DNA of 39,732 nt from Opitutia bacterium. GTDB lineage: Bacteria; Verrucomicrobiota; Verrucomicrobiia; Opitutales; Opitutaceae. Below are positions 18,140 to 25,839 of this stretch, piece by piece. Numbering within the stretch: position 1 is the first letter of the stretch; every line of letters starts with the position of its first letter. The position numbers were made by a program, and so were the translations under genes. Under the pieces are notes generated by a model. The model had not been told where the DNA came from. It searched no databases and worked only from the letters and a program-made list of their open reading frames with translations. Location: the NCBI GenBank assembly GCA_947458705.1, contig CANHAH010000011.1:1-39732 (forward strand), given 5' to 3'.

Positions 18140-19633
18140 TCAGTGGCGACGGGTCCAATAAACGGCTAGGCCGAGGAGGGCGGCGAAGCCGGGTAAGGCG
18201 AATAATAGGGCGTAGCGGAGTTTGGCGAGGTCGCCGGCACTGAGAGAGAGTTGGAAGCGCTCGATGGGGCGGGCAGGAATATTGAGTTGGGTGTCGCGGT
18301 CGACGGTCCAGTTCACCGCGTTGAGAAAAACGCTTTGGTTGCCGACGTTGGCGATGCGGGCGTTGGCAATGAGATCGCCGCTGCCGAAGACGACGAGACG
18401 ACCGCCGCGGACGCTGAAGTTGAGGCCTTCGCGCACGGCAACGCGTTCGGCGGCAGTGATGACGCCGAGGCGATCTTTGGGTTCCATGCCGGGGAGAGGG
18501 CGGATGTCGACGCCCGGGTCGTAGCGGGGAATGACGCGGTCGCGGTAGCTGCGTTCACCCCAAGCTGTTTTAGAGCTGGCGGCTAGGGTGAGGGTGGTGA
18601 GGCCGCCGCCTAGGGAGCGACCGGGATCGGGGCGGACGCTGCGAGTGGCGCCTAGCCGAAGAGCGACTCCAAAATTGAGGAGCGTCTGGGTGATCGGGTG
18701 AGGTTGAAAGGCCCCAATGATAAGTTCGCCGTCCTCAGTTATATTTTCGGCGCCGGTATCGTAGATGACATCGTCATCCACCAACGTGCCCCAGTCGAGG
18801 AGGAGATCATCCAGGCCGTGTTTGCTGCCAGGGGCGAGAAAGAGTAGTAGTCGGCCGGCGGAATTGGAGAGGTAGTGGCGGAGAAGTTCTTGTTCCTTGG
18901 GGCTGAATGGGGCTTGGGGGGCGACGGCGATAAGAAGAGCGGTTTTTTCGGGGACTTGGCGGGCCACGGTGAGGTCGAGTGACTCGACGTCAAAGTTGCG
19001 GATGCGGAGTTGTTCACGAACCAGAGAGAGGCCGCGGTTGGCGTCGGTGTCTTCGGGGCGGAGTTCGCCGTGGCCGGCAAGGAAGTATATTTTTTTGCGC
19101 TCGGGGCTGGAGACGTCGAGTAGGCGGGCGGTGAGTTCTTTTTCGCCGAGGAAGGCAGTGCGGACGGGTTTACCGTCTTTGTCGCGTGTGATGCGGTAGA
19201 GGTCATCGACGGCAAGGGCGGTGCGTTGGTCGCCGGCGAGCAGCAGTATTACATCGGGCTGGTCTAAGCCGAGTGGCTCGGCTTCACGGCGATTTTGATA
19301 GACGTCGAGGTAGTCAATTTTAATGGCGCCGTTAGGATTGGCCTCAGTAGCAAGACGGTACTCTTGAAGTAAGCCGCGGAGCTCGGGGTTAGGTGTGTCA
19401 GCGTTGAGGGTGACAACGATGCGGACTGGGCGCGGGAGATTTTTAAGATAGGAGAGTGTCTCGGGCGAGAGGGAGAAACGACGGTCGTTGGTGAGATCTT
19501 TGCGCCATTCGGGATGGTTGCGCGCGAGGTAATTGAGGCCACCGAACAGCGTCAGTACGAGGAAGGCCTGCAGTATGAGATTGAGCGTGCGGAGCCAACG
19601 GACGGCGCGGAAACTTTGGAGCGGGGAGGGCAT
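18140..19633 (-). CDS. GldG-like ABC transporter auxiliary protein
   Basis: A 497-residue protein of the GldG/ABC-type auxiliary family. It has an N-terminal helix (about 18-38, LILQAFLVLTLFGGLNYLA), a long extracytoplasmic domain and a C-terminal helix (YALLFALPGFAALLGLAVYW). Family motifs are NDRRFSLSPETLSYLKNLPRPVRIVV, DYLDVYQNRREAEPLG, KIYFLAGHGELRPEDTD, LLIAVAPQAPFSPKEQELLRHYL and VVFGSGDLIANARI. In Flavobacterium GldF and GldG form an ABC complex needed for gliding and protein secretion. Relatives in other phyla are of unknown function. The start is 4 bases after the permease stop, so translation is probably coupled. No other gliding genes (gldK-N, spr) are seen, so gliding should not be assumed. 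Confidence 0.88.
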   Translation of the reverse strand: MPSPLQSFRAVRWLRTLNLILQAFLVLTLFGGLNYLARNHPEWRKDLTNDRRFSLSPETLSYLKNLPRPVRIVVTLNADTPNPELRGLLQEYRLATEANPNGAIKIDYLDVYQNRREAEPLGLDQPDVILLLAGDQRTALAVDDLYRITRDKDGKPVRTAFLGEKELTARLLDVSSPERKKIYFLAGHGELRPEDTDANRGLSLVREQLRIRNFDVESLDLTVARQVPEKTALLIAVAPQAPFSPKEQELLRHYLSNSAGRLLLFLAPGSKHGLDDLLLDWGTLVDDDVIYDTGAENITEDGELIIGAFQPHPITQTLLNFGVALRLGATRSVRPDPGRSLGGGLTTLTLAASSKTAWGERSYRDRVIPRYDPGVDIRPLPGMEPKDRLGVITAAERVAVREGLNFSVRGGRLVVFGSGDLIANARIANVGNQSVFLNAVNWTVDRDTQLNIPARPIERFQLSLSAGDLAKLRYALLFALPGFAALLGLAVYWTRRH

Positions 19634-19637
19634 CGGC

Positions 19638-20399
19638 TCAGGCGTGGATCTGTTTTGCTTCGACGCTGAGGATGCTGAAAATCAGCGCGAGGGCGGTGCC
19701 GCTAAAATAAAAGAGCAGGTGACGCGCATCGATCACGCCACGGGTGAAGTCTTCGTAGTGGGCGAAAATCTGGGCATATTCCACGGCTGCTTTCGCAGGC
19801 GCTAGCATATCGCGGTTGAGAAAACTCGCCTCACCGAGCCAACGTACGCCAACGATCAGCCCGGCCAACATAACAAAGCAGAGGATGCCGGCGACGGCTT
19901 GGTTGCGCGAGAGCGAGCTCGCGAAGACCCCAATGGCGACGAAGAGCAGGCCGGACACAGCGATGAATACGTAGCCACCAATCAAAGGTCCACTATCAAT
20001 CAGCCGCGGGTCGCTGGAAAAGCGTTTCAAAATATAGAAGAATCCGCCGGTTGCACCCCAGAGTGAAAGATACAGCGCGTAGGCAGCGGTGTACTTGCCC
20101 AAGACTACTTCAGTTGTAGTGACCGGCGTTGTGAGGAGCGTCTCGATCGTACCTAGGCGGCGTTCCTCGGCGAGGCACTTCATCGTGAGCAGCGGCACCA
20201 TAAAGAAAACCGGGAGCCAAAACAGTTGGAAAAACACGTGCGCGGGCGAGACGTCCTGCGCGGCTTTGGTGTAATTTTCCAAAATACCCGTAAAAATAAA
20301 GCCCATGAAAAACAGAAACGCCGTACCGGCAATGTAGGTGCTCGGGCTGACGAGCAACATGCGCAATTCGTGGCTCAGAAGCGTGAGAAAATGTTTCAT
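19638..20399 (-). CDS. ABC-2 type permease (GldF-like)
   Basis: A 253-residue integral membrane protein with about six helices. The N-terminal amphipathic start MKHFLTLLSHELRMLLVSPSTYI and the ECL-type segment TMKCLAEERRLGTIETLLTTPVTTTEVVLGKY are typical of ABC-2 permeases of the NatB/GldF group. The loop between helices 2 and 3 is the ATPase-contact region. It follows the ATPase gene by 11 bases and precedes the GldG gene by 4, so all three are surely one transcript. The transported substrate is unknown. The final segment FSILSVEAKQIHA is short and cytoplasmic. Confidence 0.9.
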   Translation of the reverse strand: MKHFLTLLSHELRMLLVSPSTYIAGTAFLFFMGFIFTGILENYTKAAQDVSPAHVFFQLFWLPVFFMVPLLTMKCLAEERRLGTIETLLTTPVTTTEVVLGKYTAAYALYLSLWGATGGFFYILKRFSSDPRLIDSGPLIGGYVFIAVSGLLFVAIGVFASSLSRNQAVAGILCFVMLAGLIVGVRWLGEASFLNRDMLAPAKAAVEYAQIFAHYEDFTRGVIDARHLLFYFSGTALALIFSILSVEAKQIHA

Positions 20400-20410
20400 G
20401 GGTGATCGGA

Positions 20411-21418
20411 TCAGGTGACCGCTCCGACGTTATTGGTGAGGGGGGCGAGCTTGGCGTCCCAGCTGCGCCGCGTAGCTGCGAGAAAAACATCTTCAAGCGT
20501 GGGCTGAGCGCGGCTGAGCGCTCGGACACGGAAACCATGCGTGATCAAACTTTGTAGTAAAGGTTCGCCGATTTCTTCAGTACGCTCGGTGGATAGGCCG
20601 AGGGTAACAAAGCCGCTGGCATCAGGTTCGCTAGTGGCGGTAATTTTTAAGCTCGGCTCGATGGCAGTGAGAAGCGCAGGTAGCGCGTCAATGGAGCCGG
20701 TGGTGATGAGTTGGTAGGTAGTGCGGCCGAGGACTTCCCGGCGTAGGTCGGCAGGAGAGCCTTGGGCGACGACGCGCCCGCGGTTGATGATGAGCACGCG
20801 GTCACAGGTCATCTCGATTTCGGGCAAAATGTGCGAGGAGATGATCACCGTCATGCGACCGCGGAGGCCGGCGATGAGGTCGCGTACGATCAAAATTTGG
20901 TGCGGATCAAGGCCGATTGTGGGCTCGTCCATGATGATGACGGGCGGTTCAGCGAGGATGGCTTCGGCGATACCTACGCGTTGGCGGTAACCCTTGGAAA
21001 GTTGACCGATAATTTTGTGGCGGACGCGTTTCAGATCGCAGAGTTCAAGGACCTCGTCGATGCGTGGGCTGAGTTTGCGTCGGGTGATTTCTTTCAGCCT
21101 ACCGCGGAAATAAAGATATTCGCTGACCCGCATGTCCTCGGGTAGCGGATTATTTTCGGGCATATAACCGATAAGGCGTTTAACGGCGTCGGGCTCAGTG
21201 GCCACGGAATGGCCGCAGATGCGGACCGTGCCCGAGTTGGCCGGCAAGTAGCCGGTCAGAATGCGCATCGTGGTGGACTTGCCAGCGCCGTTGGGTCCGA
21301 GAAAGCCGATGATCTCCCCGCGGGCGACGCTAAAGCTCAGATCGGCGACCGCAGTCATGCCCGCGTAAGTTTTTACGAGGTGGTCGACTTCGATGGCGGG
21401 TGTGGGCGGCGCGGACAT
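20411..21418 (-). CDS. ABC transporter ATP-binding protein (GldA-like)
   Basis: A 335-residue ABC ATPase. Starting at the ATG at 21418, Walker A is LGPNGAGKST (about 40-49), the signature is LSKGYRQR, Walker B is PPVIIMDEPTIGLDP, and the switch His is in IISSHILPEIE. After the nucleotide domain there is a C-terminal extension of about 100 residues (ALPALLTAIEPSLKITATSE, EIGEPLLQSLITHGFRVRAL, PTLEDVFLAATRR) as in GldA/CcmA-type ATPases. The frame stays open for another 133 codons upstream, but that part has no ABC features and overlaps the birA gene, so it was not used. It powers the permease encoded 11 bases downstream and begins 70 bases after birA. Confidence 0.93.
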   Translation of the reverse strand: MSAPPTPAIEVDHLVKTYAGMTAVADLSFSVARGEIIGFLGPNGAGKSTTMRILTGYLPANSGTVRICGHSVATEPDAVKRLIGYMPENNPLPEDMRVSEYLYFRGRLKEITRRKLSPRIDEVLELCDLKRVRHKIIGQLSKGYRQRVGIAEAILAEPPVIIMDEPTIGLDPHQILIVRDLIAGLRGRMTVIISSHILPEIEMTCDRVLIINRGRVVAQGSPADLRREVLGRTTYQLITTGSIDALPALLTAIEPSLKITATSEPDASGFVTLGLSTERTEEIGEPLLQSLITHGFRVRALSRAQPTLEDVFLAATRRSWDAKLAPLTNNVGAVT

Positions 21419-21488
21419 GAGGGCGATAGGCGAGCGTTGAGGCGGAAAGATTGAGAGCTGAGCGGTTTGCGGGCGGGAGAGCGAGCGG

Positions 21489-22484
21489 TTAGATGGACTT
21501 AGGTTTCTCCAACGAGACCTCGCCGGCTCGGAAACGTTGCGTGCGACCGCGGGAATTTTTGAGGAGTAGTGCGCCGTCGTCGTCGACGCCGAGCACGGTG
21601 CCGGGGTGGTGTACGCTACCTTCCAGAACCGTGACATGCTGCCCACGTAGGACGTCAAAGCGGTGCCATAAATCGGCGAAAGTTTTAATATGATCGCCGT
21701 CGAGAAAGCGTTGGTAAGCGAGTAAGACGCGCCCGATGACAGCGGCGGAGAAGCGGTTGAAATCGACGGGCGCGCCGATGAGTTCGGCCAGAGACACGGC
21801 GCGCTGGCCGAGGTCACCCGGCCACGTGGAGGCGGGGCTGTTGAGGTTTAGGCCGAGACCGAAGACGAGGTCGCGGATCTGGTCGGCATCGATGCGGGCT
21901 TCGGTAAGGAGACCGCCGGCCTTGCGGCCGTCAAAGAGTAGATCGTTGGGCCATTTCAGGCCGGGTTTTAGGGGTGTAGCGTTTGCTATGAGTTCACAGA
22001 GGTTGAGTCCCATCCATAGGGTAAACGGCGTCATGCGGGCCGGTTCGATCTGCGGGCGAAAAGCAAAAGAGATATAGAGATTGCCGTTGGCGGGGCTGTG
22101 CCACTGGCGACCGAGGCGGCCGCGGGCTTTGGTCTGGCGATGGGCGATGATGGCAAATGGCGCGGGCCGGCCGGCGGCGAGTTGGCGCGCGGCTTCGTCG
22201 TTGGTGCTGTCGGTTTCTTCCAGAACAATGAGGGAAAATCCGCGCGGGCGGATTTTTAATTGAGTCTCGATTAGTGCGGCGTGTGGCTGTGGCGGCGGCG
22301 CTAGCAGACGGTAGCCTTGGGAGCGTTGCGATTCGAGGTCGAATCCGGCAGCGCGCAGTTTCTCGAAATATTGCCAGACGGCGACGCGGCTGACGCCGAG
22401 TTTTTTGGCGAGGTCGCCGCCGGAGACCCAACCCGTCGGATGCGCGAGCAAGGCACGAATGACGGTGTGTTCGGGGGTCGGCAT
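21489..22484 (-). CDS. birA: Biotin--[acetyl-CoA-carboxylase] ligase / repressor
   Basis: A 331-residue bifunctional BirA. It activates biotin to biotinyl-AMP and attaches it to the carboxylase carrier protein. Residues 1-60 form a winged helix-turn-helix (LAKKLGVSRVAVWQYFEKLRAAGFDLESQRSQGYRL), so it may also act as a biotin-operon repressor. The ligase domain has DSTN (92-95), the biotinyl-AMP loop GRLGRQW (122-128), and Lys177 in LKWPNDLLF. The C-terminal SH3-like cap is HHPGTVLGVDDDGALLLKN. The ATG at 22484 puts the HTH at the proper distance; an upstream in-frame start would add 35 unconserved residues. It is the first gene of the minus-strand run leading into the ABC genes. The start lies 66 bases from the divergent gene at 22551, so a shared control region is possible. 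Confidence 0.93.
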   Translation of the reverse strand: MPTPEHTVIRALLAHPTGWVSGGDLAKKLGVSRVAVWQYFEKLRAAGFDLESQRSQGYRLLAPPPQPHAALIETQLKIRPRGFSLIVLEETDSTNDEAARQLAAGRPAPFAIIAHRQTKARGRLGRQWHSPANGNLYISFAFRPQIEPARMTPFTLWMGLNLCELIANATPLKPGLKWPNDLLFDGRKAGGLLTEARIDADQIRDLVFGLGLNLNSPASTWPGDLGQRAVSLAELIGAPVDFNRFSAAVIGRVLLAYQRFLDGDHIKTFADLWHRFDVLRGQHVTVLEGSVHHPGTVLGVDDDGALLLKNSRGRTQRFRAGEVSLEKPKSI

Positions 22485-22550
22485 GAGGCGTCGGTGTGGT
22501 GTTAAGAGAGAAGATTGAAAAGGAGGCGGGCGGGGCGCAAGGTGGCTCGC

Positions 22551-22853
22551 ATGACTTTTGCGGAATTTAATCAGTCGATTGCAGGCCAAGCCACGGTACC
22601 GCCGATGGGGTTAAGCGGGGCGGCGGTGGCGTTGTGGCATGATGCGCGTGGGAATTGGGACCAAGCGCACGACGCGGCTCAGGCCGATAAAAGCAAAGCC
22701 GGCTCGTGGGTGCACGCATACCTTCACCGCAAGGAAGGCGACGCGGCCAATGCGGGCTACTGGTACTCTCTCGCGGGGCGACGGATGCCGGCCGACGGCG
22801 TCACGCTATCGGCCGAATGGGAACAGATCGCGCGGGCGCTGGTGACGGTATGA
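22551..22853 (+). CDS. Small conserved hypothetical protein
   Basis: A 100-residue soluble protein. It contains LWHDARGNWDQAHDAAQ (about 29-45), WVHAYLHRKEGDAANAGYWY (about 54-73) and AGRRMP. These His/Trp-rich helical motifs recur in a widespread uncharacterised bacterial family, often found as a single gene. The pattern looks like a degenerate helical repeat (TPR-like) of two units, but I cannot assign a function. The ATG at 22551 is preceded by AGGTGG about 10 bases upstream, one of the better ribosome sites in the window. An in-frame ATG 12 codons earlier adds only a basic leader. It is the only plus-strand gene between 9.1 and 29.1 kb, divergent from birA and convergent with the gene at 22891. 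Confidence 0.75.
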   Translation: MTFAEFNQSIAGQATVPPMGLSGAAVALWHDARGNWDQAHDAAQADKSKAGSWVHAYLHRKEGDAANAGYWYSLAGRRMPADGVTLSAEWEQIARALVTV

Positions 22854-22871
22854 GCGGCGCGATCGGGCTTA

Positions 22872-22904
22872 GTTAAAGAGGCGAACCGGTTTAACGTTTT
22901 TTTT
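22872..22904 (+). terminator. Weak candidate terminator after 22853
   Basis: GTTAAA (22872-22877) can pair with TTTAAC (22890-22895), with an inner GG/CC pair, and is followed by eight T's (22897-22904). It starts 18 bases after the small plus-strand gene. The stem is AT-rich and imperfect, and the T run also encodes the Lys-Lys end of the opposite gene, so it may be chance. Confidence 0.3.
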
Positions 22905-23538
22905 GCCAGCCGTAATCATCGGTGCGCATCGTCGTGGCTTGAACGTCGCGCTTAATGTACGCGCCTTCCGCTTTGTCCCGGGCACTGACCATACCGGCGG
23001 CGTCGTTGAGTTCACCGATGGTTTTGAGTCTTTCGTCCTCGGCGTATTGGGCAAGGGCGCGTTGTTCTTGAGTCTGGCCGAAAAGTGGAATCGTGAAACG
23101 ATTGAGCGCGCGGCTGGCTTCGGTGCCGTATTTCTTCATAGCGATGGCAGCCATTCCCGCCTGCGTGTTAATGTCACGCTCGCGGAAAACGGGGGGCTTA
23201 GCCTCGCGCACGACGTAATCGGGCAGACGGATAATTCCGTTTTTCGGTTTATCAATCTCGCGCAAATCGGGCTGTTCCTCGACGGGCTTCGGCGGCGGCG
23301 CAGGCTTCGGGGGATTGTATTTGGGCATCGCGGCGGAAAGGGAGGCGGCGACGTCGGAGGAAATGGCACGATCGCGTTTACGAATGGGCTGAGTGGGCGC
23401 GATGGACGAGGTGGTAAGAGGCGACGGAACAGCGCTTTGGGCAGGTGTAGAATTGGTCTGCGCTGAGGCGAAGACGGGCAGGGTGGCCAAACTGAGGACG
23501 ACGAGGAGTTGGCGGGTGAGAGCGGGTCGACGTTTCAT
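22891..23538 (-). CDS. Secreted Pro-rich hypothetical protein
   Basis: A 215-residue protein of unknown function. A signal peptide is clear (residues 1-26: basic start, LLVVLSLATLPVF core, cut after ASA). A low-complexity Ser/Thr/Pro stretch follows, then a Pro/Lys hinge (KYNPPKPAPPPKPVEEQ). The C-terminal half has KNGIIRLPDYVV, KPPVFRERDIN and a helical region with MAAIAMKKYGTEASRALNRF and AQYAEDERLKTIGELNDAA, ending in a basic tail. The hinge resembles periplasm-spanning linkers such as those of TonB, but there is no membrane anchor and no TonB C-terminal domain. I recognise no enzyme motif. It is probably exported to the periplasm. It stands alone; neighbours give no functional clue. Confidence 0.75.
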   Translation of the reverse strand: MKRRPALTRQLLVVLSLATLPVFASAQTNSTPAQSAVPSPLTTSSIAPTQPIRKRDRAISSDVAASLSAAMPKYNPPKPAPPPKPVEEQPDLREIDKPKNGIIRLPDYVVREAKPPVFRERDINTQAGMAAIAMKKYGTEASRALNRFTIPLFGQTQEQRALAQYAEDERLKTIGELNDAAGMVSARDKAEGAYIKRDVQATTMRTDDYGWQKKR

Positions 23539-23774
23539 GGCGTAAATGGAAAAGGGAAAAAGGCGACGGTTCCGACGATACTGAACAAACTTAAAGTGGT
23601 ACGAAAGCGTCGGGAGATCAAGTGCCTGTACGGCATTCTCAGGGTGGGTATTTACCTACTGCCATCGGAGCGCAAGCCTTGCCGAGTCTTAGTCCTAGAT
23701 GGTAAGGTTATTAAGATCGGTGCAGATCTCGATTAGGCGAAGAAAGGCGAAATTCGCTCACTCGATTAGCTCAG

Positions 23775-24401
23775 CTACAGACTTTGACGGTTTCGACCTG
23801 GGAGCAACCACCACTCCACCAAAATTAAATTGGGCACCCAGCAGAGCCAGGCGAGTGACGGATAAAATTCTTCGAATTTAAGCCCGCTGGCGAAAAACAA
23901 TCCTAGATAGATGCGGATGGTAACCCCGGCAAATGTCAGTGCGTAATTGCGGATCATCCAGATGCGGTGAAGCTCGAAATCTTTCTGCTTTGCCGCCAAT
24001 AGGGCGTGCACCCCCGTGAACAGCCAAAGGGCCGCGAGTAGTGAAAAACCTGCGGCCGAGACCAAACCGCCGTAGGCGGTGAAGGCGAGGAGCAATCCGC
24101 TAACTCCGCCGATACCCACGCCCACTGTTAAGTAAAGATAACCGAGCCAGCGATGTAGGCTAGGCCTCCGGGCGCGAAGAACCGGCAAGAATTGAAACGG
24201 GCCGAGAACGAGCGCGATCACCGAGCAAGTGGCATGGAGTGTGATGAGCGTACGCTGAGCGTTAAAAACCCTAATCATATCGGGGTGCACGGCTGCGCGC
24301 TGCATGCCACTCCCGTAGCCCCAGAGGGCATATCCGGACACGGCGACGGCGGAAATAAAGAGGGTCAAAAACTGGGGAGATCTCGGCGTCATGGTTCCCA
24401 T
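23775..24401 (-). CDS. DUF2306 membrane protein
   Basis: A 208-residue inner-membrane protein with about six helices, matching DUF2306. The signature is the loop between helices: His residues in LITLHATCSVIALVLGPFQFLP, RRPSLHRWLGYLYL and KDFELHRIWMIRNYALTFAG. The conserved paired helices with His (LHRWLG, LHRIWM) suggest heme- or metal-binding potential, but no function is established for the family. The start MGTMTPRSPQF precedes the first helix. It lies 35 bases downstream of proA on the same strand and could be its last co-transcribed gene. Confidence 0.85.
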   Translation of the reverse strand: MGTMTPRSPQFLTLFISAVAVSGYALWGYGSGMQRAAVHPDMIRVFNAQRTLITLHATCSVIALVLGPFQFLPVLRARRPSLHRWLGYLYLTVGVGIGGVSGLLLAFTAYGGLVSAAGFSLLAALWLFTGVHALLAAKQKDFELHRIWMIRNYALTFAGVTIRIYLGLFFASGLKFEEFYPSLAWLCWVPNLILVEWWLLPGRNRQSL

Positions 24402-24436
24402 TTAAGCGGCGGCGAAATCGCTATCGTTGTGGATTA

Positions 24437-25711
24437 TTAACCCCGAATTTGCCCCGTGCCTTCGACGAGAAATTTGTACGTGCAGAGTTCGCGCAGGCCC
24501 ATCGGGCCGCGGGCGTGGAGGCGGTCGGTGCTGATGCCGATCTCGGCGCCGTAGCCAAATTCAAAACCATCGGTGAAGCGCGTGCTCGCGTTCCAATAAA
24601 CAGTCGCGCTGTCCACGGCGGCGAGGAAATGGCGCGCCGTGGTTTCGTCGGCCGTGATGATCGCGTCGCTGTGTTGCGAGCTGTCGCGGTTGATCGTTGC
24701 GATCGCGGTTTCTAGGGAATCCACCACGCGAATAGCGATGATGTAATCAAGAAACTCAGCCGTGTAATCGGCGGACGTCGCAGGCGTCGTGGCGATCTTC
24801 GCGTTGGCGAGAATCTTGGTACTGGTAGCGTCGCAGCGGAGTTGGACCTTTTGCGCGAGAAGTGCGCGGGCGATACTGGGGAGAAATTTTTCCGCGACGC
24901 TGGCGTGCACGAGTAGTTGTTCGGCCGCATTGCAGGCGCTGGGACGAGAGGCTTTGGCGTTGACGGTGATTGCCTCGGCCATGGCGAGATCAGCGGCGGC
25001 ATCAACGTAGATGAAGCACACGCCTTGAAAATGTTTTATGACAGGAATCGTGGAGTTTTCTGCGACGAAGCGGATGAGGCTCTCCCCGCCGCGGGGAATC
25101 AGGCAATGCACCAGCTTGTCGAGCTTGAGTAGAACGTTCAGTGCAGCTCGGTCGGTTGTAGGGATGAGCTGAACAGAGTCGGCGGGGAGGCGTGCGGCGG
25201 TGAGTGCAGCGGTGATGAGCGCCGCGAGGGCGGTGTTGGTGTGGAAACACTCTTTGCCGCCGCGGAGGATGGCGGCGTTGCCAGATTTTAGGCAGAGGAC
25301 GGCGCAGTCGATCGTGACGTTCGGGCGCGATTCATAGATGATGCCAATGACACCGATGGGCACGCGGACTTTGCGGATGCGCAAAGCGTTGGGTCGCGTC
25401 GTTTCCTCTAAAAGGTCGCCGACTGGATCAGGGAGTGCGATGACTTCGCGTACGGACGCGGCGAGTTGCGTGAGGCGGGCGGGGGTGAGTGTGAGGCGGT
25501 CTCGCGCGGCGGCGGAAAGACTGGCGGCTTCTGGGGAGGCGAGGTCTTGGACGTTGGCAGCGAGGAGCGCAGGGTGGGCGGCGTCGATGAGTACGGCGAG
25601 TTGGGCGAGGGCGTCGTTTTTCGCGGCTGCGGTCGTAGTCGCTAGCACGAGCGAAGCGGCGCGGGCGCGTTGGGCGAGGGCGGTGACAAGGCTCGTAAGA
25701 TCAGCGGACAT
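24437..25711 (-). CDS. proA: Glutamate-5-semialdehyde dehydrogenase
   Basis: Gamma-glutamyl phosphate reductase, the second step of proline synthesis: NADPH-dependent reduction of gamma-glutamyl phosphate to glutamate-5-semialdehyde. It has 424 residues from the ATG at 25711, the usual length; an in-frame ATG 13 codons upstream adds an unconserved leader. Motifs are VPIGVIGIIYESRPNVTIDC, LKSGNAAILRGGKE, LIPRGGESLIRFV, the catalytic Cys260 in ASRPSACNAAEQLL (family consensus RPSVCNAAE), and the C-terminal ARGPMGLRELCTYKF. All expected residues are there, so the enzyme should be active. Glutamate 5-kinase (proB) is not in the window, so the two steps are not adjacent. Confidence 0.95.
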   Translation of the reverse strand: MSADLTSLVTALAQRARAASLVLATTTAAAKNDALAQLAVLIDAAHPALLAANVQDLASPEAASLSAAARDRLTLTPARLTQLAASVREVIALPDPVGDLLEETTRPNALRIRKVRVPIGVIGIIYESRPNVTIDCAVLCLKSGNAAILRGGKECFHTNTALAALITAALTAARLPADSVQLIPTTDRAALNVLLKLDKLVHCLIPRGGESLIRFVAENSTIPVIKHFQGVCFIYVDAAADLAMAEAITVNAKASRPSACNAAEQLLVHASVAEKFLPSIARALLAQKVQLRCDATSTKILANAKIATTPATSADYTAEFLDYIIAIRVVDSLETAIATINRDSSQHSDAIITADETTARHFLAAVDSATVYWNASTRFTDGFEFGYGAEIGISTDRLHARGPMGLRELCTYKFLVEGTGQIRG

Positions 25712-25839
25712 TTTTAAAAATACCTTGTCCATCTCGCCCGCGGAAGACACGTAAAAACTGACCGCAAAAACTGACCAAGCTTAGTCGACTCGTTTTAAGC
25801 TTTGGGCGTACTCCAGCTCAGATTGAAGTCGTAGATTTT

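Noticed and set aside
18140-21418. Gliding-motility operon
   Set aside because: GldA/F/G-like genes alone do not show gliding; no gldB-N or spr genes are present and such ABC modules occur in non-gliders.
21419-21817. In-frame 133-codon extension upstream of the ABC ATPase
   Set aside because: It has no ABC features, is Ser/Pro-rich as expected for a wrong frame, and overlaps the end of birA. The ATG at 21418 fits the family start.
23539-23774. 236-base gap upstream of the secreted Pro-rich gene
   Set aside because: No convincing gene, RNA or hairpin; short open frames there have no protein character. It presumably holds the promoter of the minus-strand gene.
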